From contig WGNF01000003.1 of assembly GCA_016124615.1 (NCBI GenBank), positions 372,001 through 436,000 of the forward strand: a stretch of 64,000 nucleotides of DNA. The letters are read 5' to 3'. Numbering within the stretch: the first letter of the stretch is position 1; each line of letters starts with the position of its first letter. Of this stretch, positions 9,154-19,979 are shown piece by piece. The position numbers were made by a program, and so were the translations under genes. This stretch comes from Paracoccaceae bacterium. GTDB lineage: Bacteria > Pseudomonadota > Alphaproteobacteria > Rhodobacterales > Rhodobacteraceae. Under the pieces are notes generated by a model, which made no database searches, was not told the DNA's origin, and saw only the letters and a list, made by a program, of their open reading frames with translations.

Positions 9154-9764
9154 CTGTCGCGGCATTTGCCTTCTATCTTTTCTCGATCACGGCGGTAGCC
9201 GCGGGGGTCTTTGTCGTCACGGCCAGGAACCCGGTGCACTCGGTCCTGTGGCTGATCCTCGCCTTCCTGTCGTCGGCGGGGCTTTTCGTGCTGATGGGGG
9301 CCGAGTTCGTGGCGATGCTCTTGATCATCGTCTACGTCGGCGCGGTCGCGGTGCTGTTCCTGTTCGTGGTGATGATGCTGGATGTCGACTTCTCGGAACT
9401 GAAGGCCGAGATGGCGAAGTACATGCCGCTGGGTCTGCTGATCGGCGTCGTGCTGCTGATGGAATTCTTCATGGTGGTCGGCGTCTGGCACGCCTCTGAC
9501 GCGGCCGAGGGGCTGCGCGCGGCGGTGACGCCGGATGTGGCGCAGGTGCAGAACACCAAGGCGCTGGGGATGCTCTTGTACGACAAATACGTGTTCCTGT
9601 TCATGATCGCGGGCCTGATCCTGCTGGTCGCGATGATCGGGGCGATCGTGCTGACCATGCGCCGCCGCAAGGACGTGAAGCGGCAAAACGTGCTGGCGCA
9701 GATGTGGCGCGACCCGGCCAAGGCGATGGAACTGATGGATGTGAAGCCGGGGCAGGGCCTCTAG
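9150..9764 (+). CDS. nuoJ: NADH-quinone oxidoreductase subunit J
   Basis: The ND6-type membrane subunit, 204 residues with five predicted helices. The third-helix motif [26 protein letters not shown], which contains the pi-bulge glycine region linked to the quinone reaction, identifies it. The tail after the fifth helix is basic ([17 protein letters not shown]) and about 35 residues long, as in alphaproteobacterial homologues. ATG 9150 overlaps the stop of the CMD-family gene. It is followed by a 118-nt gap with an inverted palindromic repeat before nuoK. Confidence 0.97.
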   Translation: MTVAAFAFYLFSITAVAAGVFVVTARNPVHSVLWLILAFLSSAGLFVLMGAEFVAMLLIIVYVGAVAVLFLFVVMMLDVDFSELKAEMAKYMPLGLLIGVVLLMEFFMVVGVWHASDAAEGLRAAVTPDVAQVQNTKALGMLLYDKYVFLFMIAGLILLVAMIGAIVLTMRRRKDVKRQNVLAQMWRDPAKAMELMDVKPGQGL

Positions 9765-9769
9765 CCCTC

Positions 9770-9843
9770 GTCATCCCCGCGCCAGCGGGGATCGCCGGAC
9801 CGGCAGGATGTGACGCAGAGGCCCCCGCTTGCGCGGGGGTGAC
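9770..9843. repeat. paired inverted palindromic (REP/BIME-like) element between nuoJ and nuoK
   Basis: Two GC-rich palindromic units, at 9770-9792 and 9821-9843, are near-perfect reverse complements of each other. Each unit folds on itself (CCCCGC-GCCA-GCGGGG and CCCCCGC-TTGC-GCGGGGG), and the outer ends read GTCA and TGAC. The arrangement resembles REP-type bacterial intergenic palindromes in pairs. It sits inside an operon, so it may act on mRNA stability or partial termination rather than end transcription; there is no U-tract. Confidence 0.8.
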
Positions 9844-9882
9844 AGACGGAAAGCAACGGGTGCAAGGCCCGGAGGGACGCGA

Positions 9883-10188
9883 ATGATCGGATTGACACAT
9901 TACCTTGTCGTGGCGGCGTTTCTGTTCGTCATCGGCATCTTCGGCATCTTCCTGAACCGAAAGAACGTGATCGTCATCCTGATGTCGATCGAGCTGATGC
10001 TGCTGGCCGTCAACATCAACCTCGTCGCCTTCTCCAGCTTCGCGCATGACCTTGTGGGGCAGGTGTTCACCATGTTCGTGCTGACCGTCGCGGCGGCCGA
10101 GGCGGCGATCGGGCTGGCGATCCTGGTCAGCTTCTTCCGGACCCGCGGAACCATCGACGTCGAAGACGTCAACGTGATGAAGGGCTGA
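9883..10188 (+). CDS. nuoK: NADH-quinone oxidoreductase subunit K
   Basis: The ND4L-type subunit, 101 residues, which is the standard family length. Three hydrophobic helices are present, with the buried glutamates in [17 protein letters not shown] (helix 2) and the [11 protein letters not shown] segment (helix 3) that belong to the proton-conduction axis. ATG 9883 is chosen over the upstream in-frame GTG because a GGAGGG sequence sits at 9871-9876 and the conserved N-terminus [15 protein letters not shown] starts there. It is separated from nuoL by 5 nt. Confidence 0.98.
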   Translation: MIGLTHYLVVAAFLFVIGIFGIFLNRKNVIVILMSIELMLLAVNINLVAFSSFAHDLVGQVFTMFVLTVAAAEAAIGLAILVSFFRTRGTIDVEDVNVMKG

Positions 10189-10193
10189 GGCGC

Positions 10194-12206
10194 ATGCTTG
10201 AGATCATCCTTTTTGCGCCGCTCGTCGGGGCCCTGATCGGTGGCTTCTTCTGGAAGGCGATCGGCGAGAAGCCCGCGCAGTACCTGACGACGGGCCTGCT
10301 GTTCCTTGCCTGCCTTCTGTCCTGGGTGGTGTTCCTGACCTTCGACGGAACCACGCAGCACATCGAGATCATGCGCTACATCTCGTCGGGCAGCCTCGAT
10401 ACCTTCTGGGCGATCCGGCTCGACCGGCTGACGGCGATCATGCTGATCGTGGTCACCACGGTGTCGTCGCTGGTGCACCTCTACAGCCTTGGCTACATGG
10501 CGCATGACGAGAACTGGACCGAGGATCAGCCCTACAAGGCGCGCTTCTTCGCCTATCTCTCGTTCTTCACCTTCACCATGCTGGCGCTGGTGACGGCCGA
10601 CAATCTGGTGCAGATGTTCTTCGGCTGGGAAGGGGTGGGCGTCGCGTCCTACCTGCTGATCGGCTTCTACTACAAGAAACCCAGCGCCAATGCCGCCGCG
10701 ATCAAGGCCTTCGTGGTCAACCGGGTCGGCGACTTCGGCTTTGCCCTTGGCATCTTCGCGCTGTTCTTTCTGGTCGACTCGATCGACTTCGACACCATCT
10801 TCACAAAGGTGCCGACGCTGGCCACGACCAACCTGACGTTCCTGTGGACGCAGTGGAACGCGGCCGATCTGGTCGGTGTGCTGTTGTTCATCGGCGCCTC
10901 GGGCAAGTCGGCGCAGTTGTTCCTGCACACCTGGCTGCCCGACGCGATGGAAGGCCCGACGCCGGTTTCCGCGCTGATCCACGCCGCGACGATGGTCACC
11001 GCCGGGGTGTTCCTGGTCTGCCGGATGTCGCCGCTTTACGAATTCGCCCCGCATGCCCGCACCCTGGTGCTGGTCATGGGCGCCTCGACCGCGTTCTTTG
11101 CCGCCACCGTCGGTCTGGTGCAGAACGACATCAAGCGCGTCATCGCCTATTCGACCTGCTCGCAGCTGGGCTACATGTTCGCCGCCGCCGGGTCGGGCGT
11201 CTATGGCGTCGCGATGTTCCACCTGCTGACGCATGCCTTCTTCAAGGCGATGCTGTTCCTTGGCGCGGGCTCGGTCATCACCGCGATGCACCACGAACAG
11301 GACATGCGCAACTATGGCGGCCTGCGGAAGAAAATCCCGCTGACCTTCTGGGCGATGATGATCGGCACGCTGGCCATCACCGGCGTCGGCATCCCGTTCT
11401 CGAAGGAAATCGTCGGCCTGCCGATCGGTTTTGCCGGGTTCCTGTCGAAGGATGCGATCATCGAAAGCACCTATGCCAGCGGCTCGATGTATGCCTTCTG
11501 GCTCTTGGTGATCGCCGCCGCCTTCACCGCCTTCTACAGCTGGCGGCTGATGTTCATGACCTTCTACGGCGAGCCGAAGGGCGACCACCATGCCCACGAC
11601 CACGCCCATGAAAGCCCGCTGAACATGTTGATCCCGCTGGGGGTGCTGGCGGTCGGCGCGACCTTTGGCGGGATGATCTGGTACAACAGCTTCTTCGGGT
11701 CGGAAACGATCATGTCGCACTTCTTCGCGCTTGGCGACCATGCCACGGTGCCGGGGCAGGGCGCGATCTTCATGGGGCCGGACAACCACGTGATCGAACA
11801 CGCGCATGAAGGCCCGATGTGGGTCAGCCTGTCGCCGTTCATCGCGATGCTGCTGGGCTTCGGCGTGGCGTGGAAGATGTATATCCGCAGCCCCGAGCTG
11901 CCGGCGAAGCTGGCCGAGGCGAACAAGCCGCTGTACCTCTTCCTGCTGAACAAATGGTACTTCGACGAGATCTATGACGCGGTCTTCGTGAAGCCCGCGC
12001 TGGGGATCGGCCGCTTCCTGTGGAAGAAGGGCGATGGCGAGGTGATTGACGGCACCATCAACGGCGTGGCGATGGGCATCGTGCCCTGGTTCACCCGGCT
12101 CGCGGGCCGCGCCCAATCGGGCTATCTGTTCCACTACGCCTTCGCGATGGTGATCGGGATCGGTATTCTGATGACCTGGATGACACTGACCGGAGGGGCG
12201 CACTGA
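10194..12206 (+). CDS. nuoL: NADH-quinone oxidoreductase subunit L
   Basis: The distal ND5-type antiporter-like subunit, 670 residues and about 16 helices, with a long lateral helix at the C-terminal side. Family markers include [17 protein letters not shown], the [34 protein letters not shown] block that contains essential Lys and His residues, and [16 protein letters not shown] His-rich cytoplasmic or periplasmic loop, [16 protein letters not shown], lies about two thirds along and could bind metal non-specifically. Its TGA overlaps the nuoM ATG by 1 nt. Confidence 0.98.
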   Translation: MLEIILFAPLVGALIGGFFWKAIGEKPAQYLTTGLLFLACLLSWVVFLTFDGTTQHIEIMRYISSGSLDTFWAIRLDRLTAIMLIVVTTVSSLVHLYSLGYMAHDENWTEDQPYKARFFAYLSFFTFTMLALVTADNLVQMFFGWEGVGVASYLLIGFYYKKPSANAAAIKAFVVNRVGDFGFALGIFALFFLVDSIDFDTIFTKVPTLATTNLTFLWTQWNAADLVGVLLFIGASGKSAQLFLHTWLPDAMEGPTPVSALIHAATMVTAGVFLVCRMSPLYEFAPHARTLVLVMGASTAFFAATVGLVQNDIKRVIAYSTCSQLGYMFAAAGSGVYGVAMFHLLTHAFFKAMLFLGAGSVITAMHHEQDMRNYGGLRKKIPLTFWAMMIGTLAITGVGIPFSKEIVGLPIGFAGFLSKDAIIESTYASGSMYAFWLLVIAAAFTAFYSWRLMFMTFYGEPKGDHHAHDHAHESPLNMLIPLGVLAVGATFGGMIWYNSFFGSETIMSHFFALGDHATVPGQGAIFMGPDNHVIEHAHEGPMWVSLSPFIAMLLGFGVAWKMYIRSPELPAKLAEANKPLYLFLLNKWYFDEIYDAVFVKPALGIGRFLWKKGDGEVIDGTINGVAMGIVPWFTRLAGRAQSGYLFHYAFAMVIGIGILMTWMTLTGGAH

Positions 12207-13756
12207 TGGGCAACCTGCTTTCCATCATCACCTTTACGCCGCTGCTGGCGGCGCTGATCCTGGCGCTGTTCCTGCGCGGCGGGGATGAGGCCGCGGCCCG
12301 CAACGCCAAATGGCTGGCGCTGGCGGCGACGGTGCTGACGTTCCTCGTGTCGCTGCTGCTGCTGACCGGGTTCGACCCGCACGCGCCCGGCTTCCAGTTC
12401 GTCGAGGACCGGCCGTGGATTCTGGGCCTGCACTACAAGCTGGGCGTGGATGGCCTGTCGGTGCTGTTCGTGCTGCTGACCACCGCGCTGATGCCGCTGA
12501 CCATCGCCGCCTGCTGGAAGGTGGATGTGCGGGTCAAGGAATACATGATCGCCTTCCTCGTGCTGGAAAGCCTGATGATCGGCGTCTTCGTGGCGCTGGA
12601 CCTTGTGCTGTTCTACCTGTTCTTCGAGGCCGGTCTGATCCCGATGTTCCTGATCATCGGCATCTGGGGCGGCAAGGACCGCATCTATGCCTCGTTCAAG
12701 TTCTTCCTTTATACCTTCCTCGGCTCGGTGCTGATGCTGGTCGCGATGATCGCGATGTATGTGCAGGCGGGCACCACCGACATTCCGACGCTGCTGGCGT
12801 TCCAGTTCAGCGCCGGGCCGCTGAACCTTGCGGGCTGGCAGATCGCGGGCGGGGTGCAGACGCTGCTGTGGCTGGCCTTCTTCGCCAGCTTCGCGGTGAA
12901 GATGCCGATGTGGCCGGTCCATACCTGGCTGCCCGATGCGCACGTGCAGGCGCCCACCGCCGGGTCGGTGGTGCTGGCGGCGATCCTGTTGAAGATGGGC
13001 GGCTACGGCTTCCTGCGCTTCAGCCTGCCGATGTTCCCGGTGGCGAGCCACCTGATGGGGCCCTTCGTGCTCTGGCTGTCGGCGATCGCCATCGTCTACA
13101 CCAGCCTTGTCGCGCTGGTGCAGCAGGACATGAAGAAGCTGATCGCCTATTCCTCGGTCGCGCATATGGGCTTTGTCACGATGGGCCTGTTCGCGGCGAA
13201 CCAGCAGGGCATCGACGGCGCGATCTTCCAGATGCTGTCGCACGGCTTCGTGTCGGGGGCGCTCTTCCTGTGCGTCGGGGTGATCTACGACCGCATGCAC
13301 ACGCGCGACATCGACGCCTATGGCGGCCTCGTGAACCGGATGCCGATCTATGCGCTGGTCTTCATGTTCTTCACGATGGCCAACGTCGGGCTGCCGGGCA
13401 CCAGCGGCTTCGTCGGGGAATTCCTGACGCTGATGGGCGTCTTCCAGGTCAACACCTGGGTGGCGGCGGTGGCGACGACCGGGGTGATCCTGTCGGCCTC
13501 CTACGCGCTCTGGCTTTACCGCCGGGTGGCGCTTGGCGATCTGGTGAAAGAGACGCTGAAGACGATCACCGACATGGACCTGCGCGAACAGATCATCTTT
13601 GCCCCGCTGGTCGCGATGTCGCTGTTCCTGGGCCTCTACCCCAGCTCGGTGACCGATATCGTCGGCCCCTCGGTGGCGGCCCTCGTGCAGCACTACGATA
13701 CGCAGGTGGCGCAAGCCCCGGCGCTGATGCAAGCCACGCAACTGGCGCAGAACTGA
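12206..13756 (+). CDS. nuoM: NADH-quinone oxidoreductase subunit M
   Basis: The ND4-type antiporter-like subunit, 516 residues, about 14 helices. The proton-channel region is clear: [26 protein letters not shown] with its key Glu, the [24 protein letters not shown] block, and [20 protein letters not shown]. It starts at ATG 12206 directly on the nuoL stop. The gap to nuoN is 12 nt and contains GAAGGACC, which can act as the nuoN ribosome binding site. Confidence 0.98.
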   Translation: MGNLLSIITFTPLLAALILALFLRGGDEAAARNAKWLALAATVLTFLVSLLLLTGFDPHAPGFQFVEDRPWILGLHYKLGVDGLSVLFVLLTTALMPLTIAACWKVDVRVKEYMIAFLVLESLMIGVFVALDLVLFYLFFEAGLIPMFLIIGIWGGKDRIYASFKFFLYTFLGSVLMLVAMIAMYVQAGTTDIPTLLAFQFSAGPLNLAGWQIAGGVQTLLWLAFFASFAVKMPMWPVHTWLPDAHVQAPTAGSVVLAAILLKMGGYGFLRFSLPMFPVASHLMGPFVLWLSAIAIVYTSLVALVQQDMKKLIAYSSVAHMGFVTMGLFAANQQGIDGAIFQMLSHGFVSGALFLCVGVIYDRMHTRDIDAYGGLVNRMPIYALVFMFFTMANVGLPGTSGFVGEFLTLMGVFQVNTWVAAVATTGVILSASYALWLYRRVALGDLVKETLKTITDMDLREQIIFAPLVAMSLFLGLYPSSVTDIVGPSVAALVQHYDTQVAQAPALMQATQLAQN

Positions 13757-13768
13757 AGGACCGAAGGC

Positions 13769-15208
13769 ATGAACCCTGGCGATTTTTCCACTGCGCTGCC
13801 GGAAGTCCTGATCGCGATCTATGCGATGGCGGCGCTGCTGTTCGGCGTCTACTCGGGCAAGGACAAGGCGGCCTCGCTGGTCCTCTGGGCGACGGCGGCG
13901 GTCTTCGTGCTGGTGGCGCTGTGGATCGGCACCTCCAGCGGCAGCCGCACCGCCTTTGGCGGCATGTTCATCGACGACGCCTTTGCGCGCTTTGCCAAGG
14001 TGACGGTGCTGGTCTCGGCGGCGGCGGTGCTGGCGATCGGGCAGGACTACATGTCCCGGCGCGACCTGCTGCGGTTCGAATATCCGGTGCTGATCGCGCT
14101 GGCCGTGGTGGGCATGATGATCATGGTCTCGGCGGGCGACCTGATGGCGCTGTACATGGGGCTGGAACTGCAATCGCTGGCGCTTTACGTCGTGGCCTCG
14201 CTGCGCCGCGATAACGTGAAATCGACGGAAGCGGGCCTGAAGTATTTCGTGCTGGGCGCGCTCAGCTCGGGCCTCTTGCTTTACGGCGCCTCGCTGACCT
14301 ACGGCTTTGCCGGCACCACGCTCTTTTCCGGCATCATCACCACGGTGCATCAGGGCGACATGTCGATGGGCCTGCTGTTCGGTCTGGTGTTCCTGCTCTC
14401 GGGCCTGGCGTTCAAAATCTCGGCGGTGCCGTTCCACATGTGGACGCCCGACGTCTATGAAGGCTCGCCCACCCCGGTCACCGCCTTCTTCGCCACCGCG
14501 CCCAAGGTCGCCGCGATGGCGCTGATCGCGCGGCTGGCCGAGGGCGCCTTTGGCAGCGCGCCGAAAGACTGGGGCCAGATCCTCGCGCTGTTGTCGGTGG
14601 CTTCGATGTATCTGGGCGCCGTGGCGGCGATCGGGCAGAAGGACATCAAACGCCTGATGGCCTATTCCTCGATCAGCCACATGGGCTTTGCGCTGATGGG
14701 CCTGGCGGCGGGCACGGCGGGCGGCGTCAAGGCGATGCTGATCTACATGGTGATCTATGTCACCATGAACGTCGGCGCCTTCGCCTTCATCCTGTCGATG
14801 GAAAAAGACGGCAAGCCGGTGACCGACATCGCCAGCTTGCGCATGTATTCGCGCCGCGAGCCGCTGAAGGCACTGGCCATTCTGGTCTTGATGTTCTCGC
14901 TCGCGGGGGTGCCGCCGATGGTCGGCTTCTTCGGGAAGTTCTACGTGCTGATGGCGGCGGTCAACGCGGGCATGGCCTGGCTGGCCGTGCTGGGGGTGAT
15001 CGCCTCGGTGATTGGCGCGTTCTACTATCTGCGCATCGTCTACTACATGTACTTCGGCGAGGATCGCGCCGGGATCGACGCGGGCACCATGCGCCCGGTC
15101 GCCTGGGCCGCGCTGATGGTGTCGGCGGTGATCATGGTCGTCGGCGTGGTCAACCTCTTCGGGGTCGAGGCGCTGGCGCAGGCCGCCGCGGGCGCGCTTG
15201 TCCACTGA
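13769..15208 (+). CDS. nuoN: NADH-quinone oxidoreductase subunit N
   Basis: The ND2-type antiporter-like subunit, 479 residues, about 14 helices. Family blocks are [44 protein letters not shown] and [20 protein letters not shown], carrying the conserved Glu and Lys residues of the proton path. It is the last nuo gene; its end overlaps the TTG start of birA by 11 nt, so transcription clearly continues into the next genes, as in Paracoccus and Rhodobacter. Confidence 0.98.
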   Translation: MNPGDFSTALPEVLIAIYAMAALLFGVYSGKDKAASLVLWATAAVFVLVALWIGTSSGSRTAFGGMFIDDAFARFAKVTVLVSAAAVLAIGQDYMSRRDLLRFEYPVLIALAVVGMMIMVSAGDLMALYMGLELQSLALYVVASLRRDNVKSTEAGLKYFVLGALSSGLLLYGASLTYGFAGTTLFSGIITTVHQGDMSMGLLFGLVFLLSGLAFKISAVPFHMWTPDVYEGSPTPVTAFFATAPKVAAMALIARLAEGAFGSAPKDWGQILALLSVASMYLGAVAAIGQKDIKRLMAYSSISHMGFALMGLAAGTAGGVKAMLIYMVIYVTMNVGAFAFILSMEKDGKPVTDIASLRMYSRREPLKALAILVLMFSLAGVPPMVGFFGKFYVLMAAVNAGMAWLAVLGVIASVIGAFYYLRIVYYMYFGEDRAGIDAGTMRPVAWAALMVSAVIMVVGVVNLFGVEALAQAAAGALVH

Positions 15209-15956
15209 CGCGACCTGGCCCGAGGGCGTGGCGCGCCACGTTCTTGGCCAGACCGATTCCACCAATGCCGAGGCCGCGCGCCTTGCGCCCGCGCTCAGCG
15301 GCCCGGCGTGGATCATGGCGCATCGCCAGACGGCCGCCCGCGGCCGCCGCGGCCGCGCTTGGTCGATGCCAGAGGGCAACTTTGCCGCCACGCTGGTGAT
15401 GCGGCCACGGGAACGGCCCGAGGTGGTGGCGCTGCGCAGCTTCGTCGCCTCGCTCGCGCTCTTCGACGCCTTCGTGGCGGTCAGCGGCAGGGCCGAGCCG
15501 TTTGCGCTGAAATGGCCCAATGACGTGCTGCTGAACGGCGGCAAGGTGGCGGGGATCCTGCTGGAAAGCGTGGGCCAAGGCGCGGGCGTGGCGCATCTGG
15601 CGATCGGCATCGGCGTCAACCTTGTCGCGGCACCGGGCGCCGATCAGGTCGAACCCGGCGCGCTGCGCCCGGTCAGCCTGCTGGAGGAAACCGGCGCGCG
15701 GGTGACGGCCGAGGAATTCCTGGACGCCCTCGCCGCGGCCTACGCGGCGTGGGAGGCGATCTTTGCCGCCCAAGGCTTCGCGCCGATCCGCACCGCATGG
15801 CTGGCCCGCGCCGCCCGGATCGGCCAGCCGATCACCGCGCGCACCGGCAGCGACAGCATCACCGGCACCTTCGAGACGGTGGACGACAGCGGCGCGCTGG
15901 TGCTGCAAACCGCGCGCGGCCCTCGGGCGATCCCGGCGGCCGAGGTGTTTTTCTGA
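15198..15956 (+). CDS. birA: biotin--[acetyl-CoA-carboxylase] ligase, short type without DNA-binding domain
   Basis: Attaches biotin to acyl-CoA carboxylase carrier protein through biotinyl-AMP. Of 252 residues, the N-terminal substrate motif is QTDSTNAEA (18-26), the nucleotide/biotin loop is ARGRRGRAW (47-55) and the catalytic KWPNDVLL lies at 105-112; a small C-terminal SH3-like domain follows. There is no helix-turn-helix, so it is a ligase and not a repressor. No ATG precedes the first motif; TTG 15198, overlapping nuoN by 11 nt, or GTG 15228 are the possible starts. The position behind nuoN is the usual one in this group. Confidence 0.92.
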   Translation: MSTDATWPEGVARHVLGQTDSTNAEAARLAPALSGPAWIMAHRQTAARGRRGRAWSMPEGNFAATLVMRPRERPEVVALRSFVASLALFDAFVAVSGRAEPFALKWPNDVLLNGGKVAGILLESVGQGAGVAHLAIGIGVNLVAAPGADQVEPGALRPVSLLEETGARVTAEEFLDALAAAYAAWEAIFAAQGFAPIRTAWLARAARIGQPITARTGSDSITGTFETVDDSGALVLQTARGPRAIPAAEVFF

Positions 15957-15967
15957 AAGGGGCGGGG

Positions 15968-16747
15968 ATGCTTCTGACCATCGACTGCGGCAATACCAAC
16001 ACGGTCTTCGCGATCTGGGATGGCGCCGAGTTCCGCGCCACCTGGCGCATCGCCACCGATCACCGCCGCACGGCGGATGAGTATTTCGTCTGGCTGTCGT
16101 CGCTGATGATGCTGAACAAGGTCGAGGCGACGATCACCGAGGCGATCATCTCTTCCACCGTGCCACGGGTGGTGTTCAACCTGCGTGTGCTGTGCAACCG
16201 CTACTACGATTGCCGCCCGATCGTGGTGGGCAAGCCCGAATGCCACTTGCCGGTCGCGCCCCGCGTCGATTTCGGCACCACGGTCGGCCCCGACCGGCTG
16301 GTGAACACGGTGGGCAGCTTCGATCGCTACGGCGGCGACCTGATCGTGGTCGATTTCGGCACCGCCACCACCTTTGACGTGGTGGATGTCGACGGCGCCT
16401 ATATCGGCGGCGTCATCGCGCCCGGCGTGAACCTTTCGCTCGAGGCGCTGCACATGGCGGCGGCCGCGCTGCCGCATGTCGACGTCAGCCGCCCGCAATC
16501 GGCGATCGGCACCAACACCGTCGCCTGCATGCAATCGGGCATCTTCTGGGGCTACATCGGGCTGTGCGAGGGCATCGTGCGCCAGATCCGCATCGAACGC
16601 GACCGCCCGATGCGGGTGATCGCCACCGGTGGGCTTGCGCCGCTCTTCGATCAGGGCTTTACGCTCTTCGACAAGGTTGACGATGACCTGACCATTCATG
16701 GCCTCACGGTCATCCACCGCTACAACATGGAACTGGAAACCGCATGA
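15968..16747 (+). CDS. coaX: type III pantothenate kinase
   Basis: Phosphorylates pantothenate, the first step of coenzyme A synthesis. The 259-residue protein starts MLLTIDCGNTNTVFAIW with the ASKHA phosphate-1 motif, followed by the GTTVGPDRLVNTVG segment and the phosphate-2 motif VVDFGTATTFDVVD; the adenosine-side glycine motif is RVIATGGLAPLF. These are the CoaX family markers. GGGGCGGGG lies immediately upstream of ATG 15968. Its TGA overlaps the rnj start (ATGA). Confidence 0.96.
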   Translation: MLLTIDCGNTNTVFAIWDGAEFRATWRIATDHRRTADEYFVWLSSLMMLNKVEATITEAIISSTVPRVVFNLRVLCNRYYDCRPIVVGKPECHLPVAPRVDFGTTVGPDRLVNTVGSFDRYGGDLIVVDFGTATTFDVVDVDGAYIGGVIAPGVNLSLEALHMAAAALPHVDVSRPQSAIGTNTVACMQSGIFWGYIGLCEGIVRQIRIERDRPMRVIATGGLAPLFDQGFTLFDKVDDDLTIHGLTVIHRYNMELETA

Positions 16748-18423
16748 GCGACGAACGCCTGATCTATCTTCCCCTCGGTGGCGCGGGGGAGATCGGGATG
16801 AACTGCTACGTCTACGGCTATGGCCGCGAGGGGCGCGAGCGGCTGATCGTCGTCGATCTGGGCGTGACCTTCCCCGAGGCCGAAACCACGCCGGGGGTGG
16901 ATCTGATCCTGCCCGACATCAAGTGGCTGGCCGACCGCGCCGACCGGATCGAGGCGATCTTCATCACCCATGCGCACGAGGATCACGTCGGCGCCCTTGG
17001 CCACCTCTGGCCGCGGCTGAAGGCGCAGGTTTACTGCCGCCGCTTCACCGGCGCCATCGCGCGCCTGAAGATGGAGGATCAGGGTCACCCCGCGACCGCC
17101 ATCACGGTGGTCGAGCCGCGCCCTGACGTGGTCGAGGCCGGGCCGTTCCGCGTGCAGTTCGTGCCAGTGTCGCATTCGATCCCGGAAAGCTCGGCGCTGA
17201 TCATCGACACGCCGGTAGGCCGCATCGTGCATTCGGGCGATTTCAAGCTGGACCCGAACCCGGTGGTGGGCGAGCCCTACGACCCCGAGGAAAGCGACAT
17301 GGTCGCGGGTGAAGGCGAGGGGGTGAAGGTGCTGGTGTGCGATTCCACCAACGTCTTCACGCCGCATCCGGGCCGCAGCGAAAGCTCGATCGGTCCGGCG
17401 CTGCGCGAACTGGTGGAAGGCGCTTCGGGGCTGGTGGTGGCGACCACCTTCGCCTCGAACGTGGCGCGGCTAAAGACGCTGGCCGAGGCCGGGCGGGCGG
17501 CGGGCCGCTCGGTCTGCCTGATGGGGCGGGCGATGAAGCGGATGGTGACGGCGGCGGTCGAAACCGGCGTGCTGACCGATTTTCCGCCCACGGTGCCGCC
17601 GGAAATGGCCGCCGAGATCCCGCGCGGCAACCTGATGCTGATCGTCACTGGTAGTCAGGGCGAACGCCGTGCCGCCTCGGCGCAGCTGTCGCGCGGCAAG
17701 TATCTGGGGATCGAGCTGAAAGAGGGCGACACGTTCCTGTTTTCCTCGAAAACCATCCCCGGCAACGAACGCGGCGTGAACCGCATCATCAACGCCTATT
17801 CGGAAATGGGCGTGAACGTGGTCGATGACCAGACCGGGCGCTATCACGTCTCGGGCCATGCCAACCGGCCCGATCTGGAACGGGTGCATGCGGCGATGAA
17901 GCCCGCGATCCTGATCCCGATGCATGGCGAGCATCGCCACCTGCGCGAACACGCGCGGCTGGCGGCGGCGAAGGGCATCGCCTCGGATGTGGTGACGAAC
18001 GGCATGATGGTCGACCTGACCGGCGAGACGCCCGAGGTGGTCGAATACATCGAAACCGGCCGCGTCTATCTGGACGGCACCGCGCTGGTGGGGGCGATGG
18101 ATGGCGTCATCCGCGACCGCATCCGGATGGCGATGAACGGCCACGCGCTGATCACCCTGATCATGGACGAGGACGAGGCACCGCTTGGCGACGCCTGGGC
18201 GGAACTGATGGGGTTGCCGTTGCGCGGCCGCAGCGGGCGGCTGCTGGCCGAGGTGGTGGAGGCCGACCTGTCGGAATTCCTCGGCCGCGCCGATACGCGC
18301 CTGCTGGCCAATGACGACAAGATGGATGAGGCGGTGCGCCGCGTCGTGCGTCAGGTCGCGATGGAAGAGGTCGGCAAGAAGCCCGAGGTGACGGTGGTCG
18401 TCAGCCGCCTGCTGGCGGGCTGA
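16744..18423 (+). CDS. rnj: ribonuclease J
   Basis: Metallo-beta-lactamase/beta-CASP ribonuclease that matures and degrades RNA with 5'-exo- and endonuclease activity; in alphaproteobacteria it takes part in rRNA maturation. At 559 residues it has the usual length. The zinc motif HAHEDH is at H76, H78, D80, H81; further ligands are in VSHSIPESSAL and HSGDFKLDP; beta-CASP motifs include CDSTN, VTGSQGE and HVSGHANRPDL with MHGEH. The start overlaps the coaX stop by 4 nt, making this the last gene of the run that begins with nuo. A hairpin follows 25 nt downstream. Confidence 0.96.
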   Translation: MSDERLIYLPLGGAGEIGMNCYVYGYGREGRERLIVVDLGVTFPEAETTPGVDLILPDIKWLADRADRIEAIFITHAHEDHVGALGHLWPRLKAQVYCRRFTGAIARLKMEDQGHPATAITVVEPRPDVVEAGPFRVQFVPVSHSIPESSALIIDTPVGRIVHSGDFKLDPNPVVGEPYDPEESDMVAGEGEGVKVLVCDSTNVFTPHPGRSESSIGPALRELVEGASGLVVATTFASNVARLKTLAEAGRAAGRSVCLMGRAMKRMVTAAVETGVLTDFPPTVPPEMAAEIPRGNLMLIVTGSQGERRAASAQLSRGKYLGIELKEGDTFLFSSKTIPGNERGVNRIINAYSEMGVNVVDDQTGRYHVSGHANRPDLERVHAAMKPAILIPMHGEHRHLREHARLAAAKGIASDVVTNGMMVDLTGETPEVVEYIETGRVYLDGTALVGAMDGVIRDRIRMAMNGHALITLIMDEDEAPLGDAWAELMGLPLRGRSGRLLAEVVEADLSEFLGRADTRLLANDDKMDEAVRRVVRQVAMEEVGKKPEVTVVVSRLLAG

Positions 18424-18448
18424 GGCCCATCACCCCGGCGCTGAATGG

Positions 18449-18474
18449 AAAACGCGCCCCCGAGGGGGCGCGTT
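18449..18474. terminator. hairpin terminator shared by rnj (+) and the helicase (-)
   Basis: A perfect stem AAACGCGCCCCC / GGGGGCGCGTTT with a short GA-containing loop lies between the two convergent stop codons. The A/T ends give a short U-run on both transcripts, so it can serve both strands. It lies 25 nt behind the rnj stop and 2 nt behind the helicase stop. Confidence 0.85.
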
Positions 18475-18476
18475 TG

Positions 18477-19979
18477 TCATTCCTGGCTGGCCTGCGGCAC
18501 GAAACTGCGGGTCAGGAAATCCGGCATGTGGTCGCCCATCCCCATCACGCGATCGTCGTTGTGGCGCGACTCGGCGGGGCGGCGGCGCTGTTCGTTGCGG
18601 CGCTCTTCCGGGCGTTCTTCACGCCGTTCGGTGTGACGCTCGCGGCGGCGCGGCTGCTCGGGCGCGGCTTCGGCCACTTCGACCACGCGGGCCTCGACCT
18701 CGGGCAGCGGCTGCATCGCGGCGACCTGATGATGGTCGGCCACCGGGCGCGGCGGCGCGTCATGGCGCGGCGCGCGGCGTTCCGGGCGCGGGCGGCGGCC
18801 GCTGTCGCCTTCACGCTCGGCGCTGGCCTCGTATTCCGGAACCGGCCCGGCCGGGATCGGTTTCTTCAGCAACCCTTCGATGGCGCTGACGTATTTGTCA
18901 TCGGCGGGCACCGCGATCGTATAGGCCTTGCCCGCCCGCCCGGCGCGACCGGTGCGGCCGATCCGGTGCACGTAATCCTCGGGGTGGGTCGGCACGTCGA
19001 AGTTGAACACATGGCTGACCGCCGGAATATCAAGCCCGCGCGCCGCCACGTCGGACGCCACCAGCAAGTGCAACGAGCCGTCGCGGAAGCCGTCCAGCGT
19101 CTTGGTGCGGACCGACTGATCCAGATCGCCGTGGATCGGCGCGGCGTTGAAGCCGTGCTGTTTCAGCGACTTGGCGACCACGTCCACATCCATCTTGCGG
19201 TTGCAGAAGATGATCGCGTTGGTGCAGGCGTCGCCCTCTTGCTTGACCAGCGCGCGCAGCACGGCGCGCTTTTCGGCAAAGCCGCGATCCTTGCGCGTCG
19301 GCTTGATCGCGATCAGCTGCTGTTCGATGGTTTCCGAGGCCGTCGCCTGCCGCGCGATCTCGATCCGGGCCGGGCTGTGCAGGAAGGCGTTGGTGATGCG
19401 CTCGATTTCCGGCGCCATCGTGGCGGAATAGAAGAAGGTCTGCCGGGTGAAGGGCGTCAGGCTGAAGATGCGCTCGATATCCGGGATGAAGCCCATGTCG
19501 AGCATGCGGTCGGCCTCGTCCACCACCATGATCTGCACGCCGGTCAGCAGCAGTTTGCCACGCTCGAAATGGTCGAGCAGGCGGCCGGGGGTGGCGATCA
19601 GCACATCGACGCCACGGTCGATCAGCTTGTCCTGTTCGCCGAACGACACGCCGCCGATCAGCAGCGCCTTGGTCAGCTTCAGATACTTGGTGTAGGTCTC
19701 GAAGTTCTCGGCCACTTGCGCGGCCAGTTCGCGCGTCGGGCACAGCACGAGGCTGCGCGGCATCCGCGCGCGGGCGCGCCCGTTGGCCAGCATGGTGATC
19801 ATCGGCAACACAAAGCTTGCGGTCTTGCCGGTGCCGGTCTGGGCGATGCCCAGCACGTCCTTGCCTTCAAGCGCGTGCGGGATGGCCTGAGCCTGAATCG
19901 GGGTCGGGGTTTCGTAGCCGGCATCTGCAACGGCTTGCAGGACCCTCGGGTCCAGGGCGAGGTCGGAAAATTTGGTCAT
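18477..19979 (-). CDS. rhlE: DEAD-box ATP-dependent RNA helicase, RhlE-like
   Basis: Unwinds short RNA duplexes in ribosome assembly or RNA decay. The 500-residue protein has a Q motif near 24-29 (TPTPIQAQAIP), motif I AQTGTGKT (46-53), PTRELA (81-86), DEAD (154-157), SAT (185-187), VASDVAARGLD and HRIGRTGRAGR. After about residue 385 comes a charged, Arg/Pro/Glu-rich tail with many RRRERHTERREE-like repeats, probably unstructured and RNA-binding. MTKFSDLALDP at 19979 is the better start; an upstream in-frame codon at 20012 adds 11 unlikely residues. It is convergent with rnj, another RNA enzyme. Confidence 0.93.
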   Translation of the reverse strand: MTKFSDLALDPRVLQAVADAGYETPTPIQAQAIPHALEGKDVLGIAQTGTGKTASFVLPMITMLANGRARARMPRSLVLCPTRELAAQVAENFETYTKYLKLTKALLIGGVSFGEQDKLIDRGVDVLIATPGRLLDHFERGKLLLTGVQIMVVDEADRMLDMGFIPDIERIFSLTPFTRQTFFYSATMAPEIERITNAFLHSPARIEIARQATASETIEQQLIAIKPTRKDRGFAEKRAVLRALVKQEGDACTNAIIFCNRKMDVDVVAKSLKQHGFNAAPIHGDLDQSVRTKTLDGFRDGSLHLLVASDVAARGLDIPAVSHVFNFDVPTHPEDYVHRIGRTGRAGRAGKAYTIAVPADDKYVSAIEGLLKKPIPAGPVPEYEASAEREGDSGRRPRPERRAPRHDAPPRPVADHHQVAAMQPLPEVEARVVEVAEAAPEQPRRRERHTERREERPEERRNEQRRRPAESRHNDDRVMGMGDHMPDFLTRSFVPQASQE

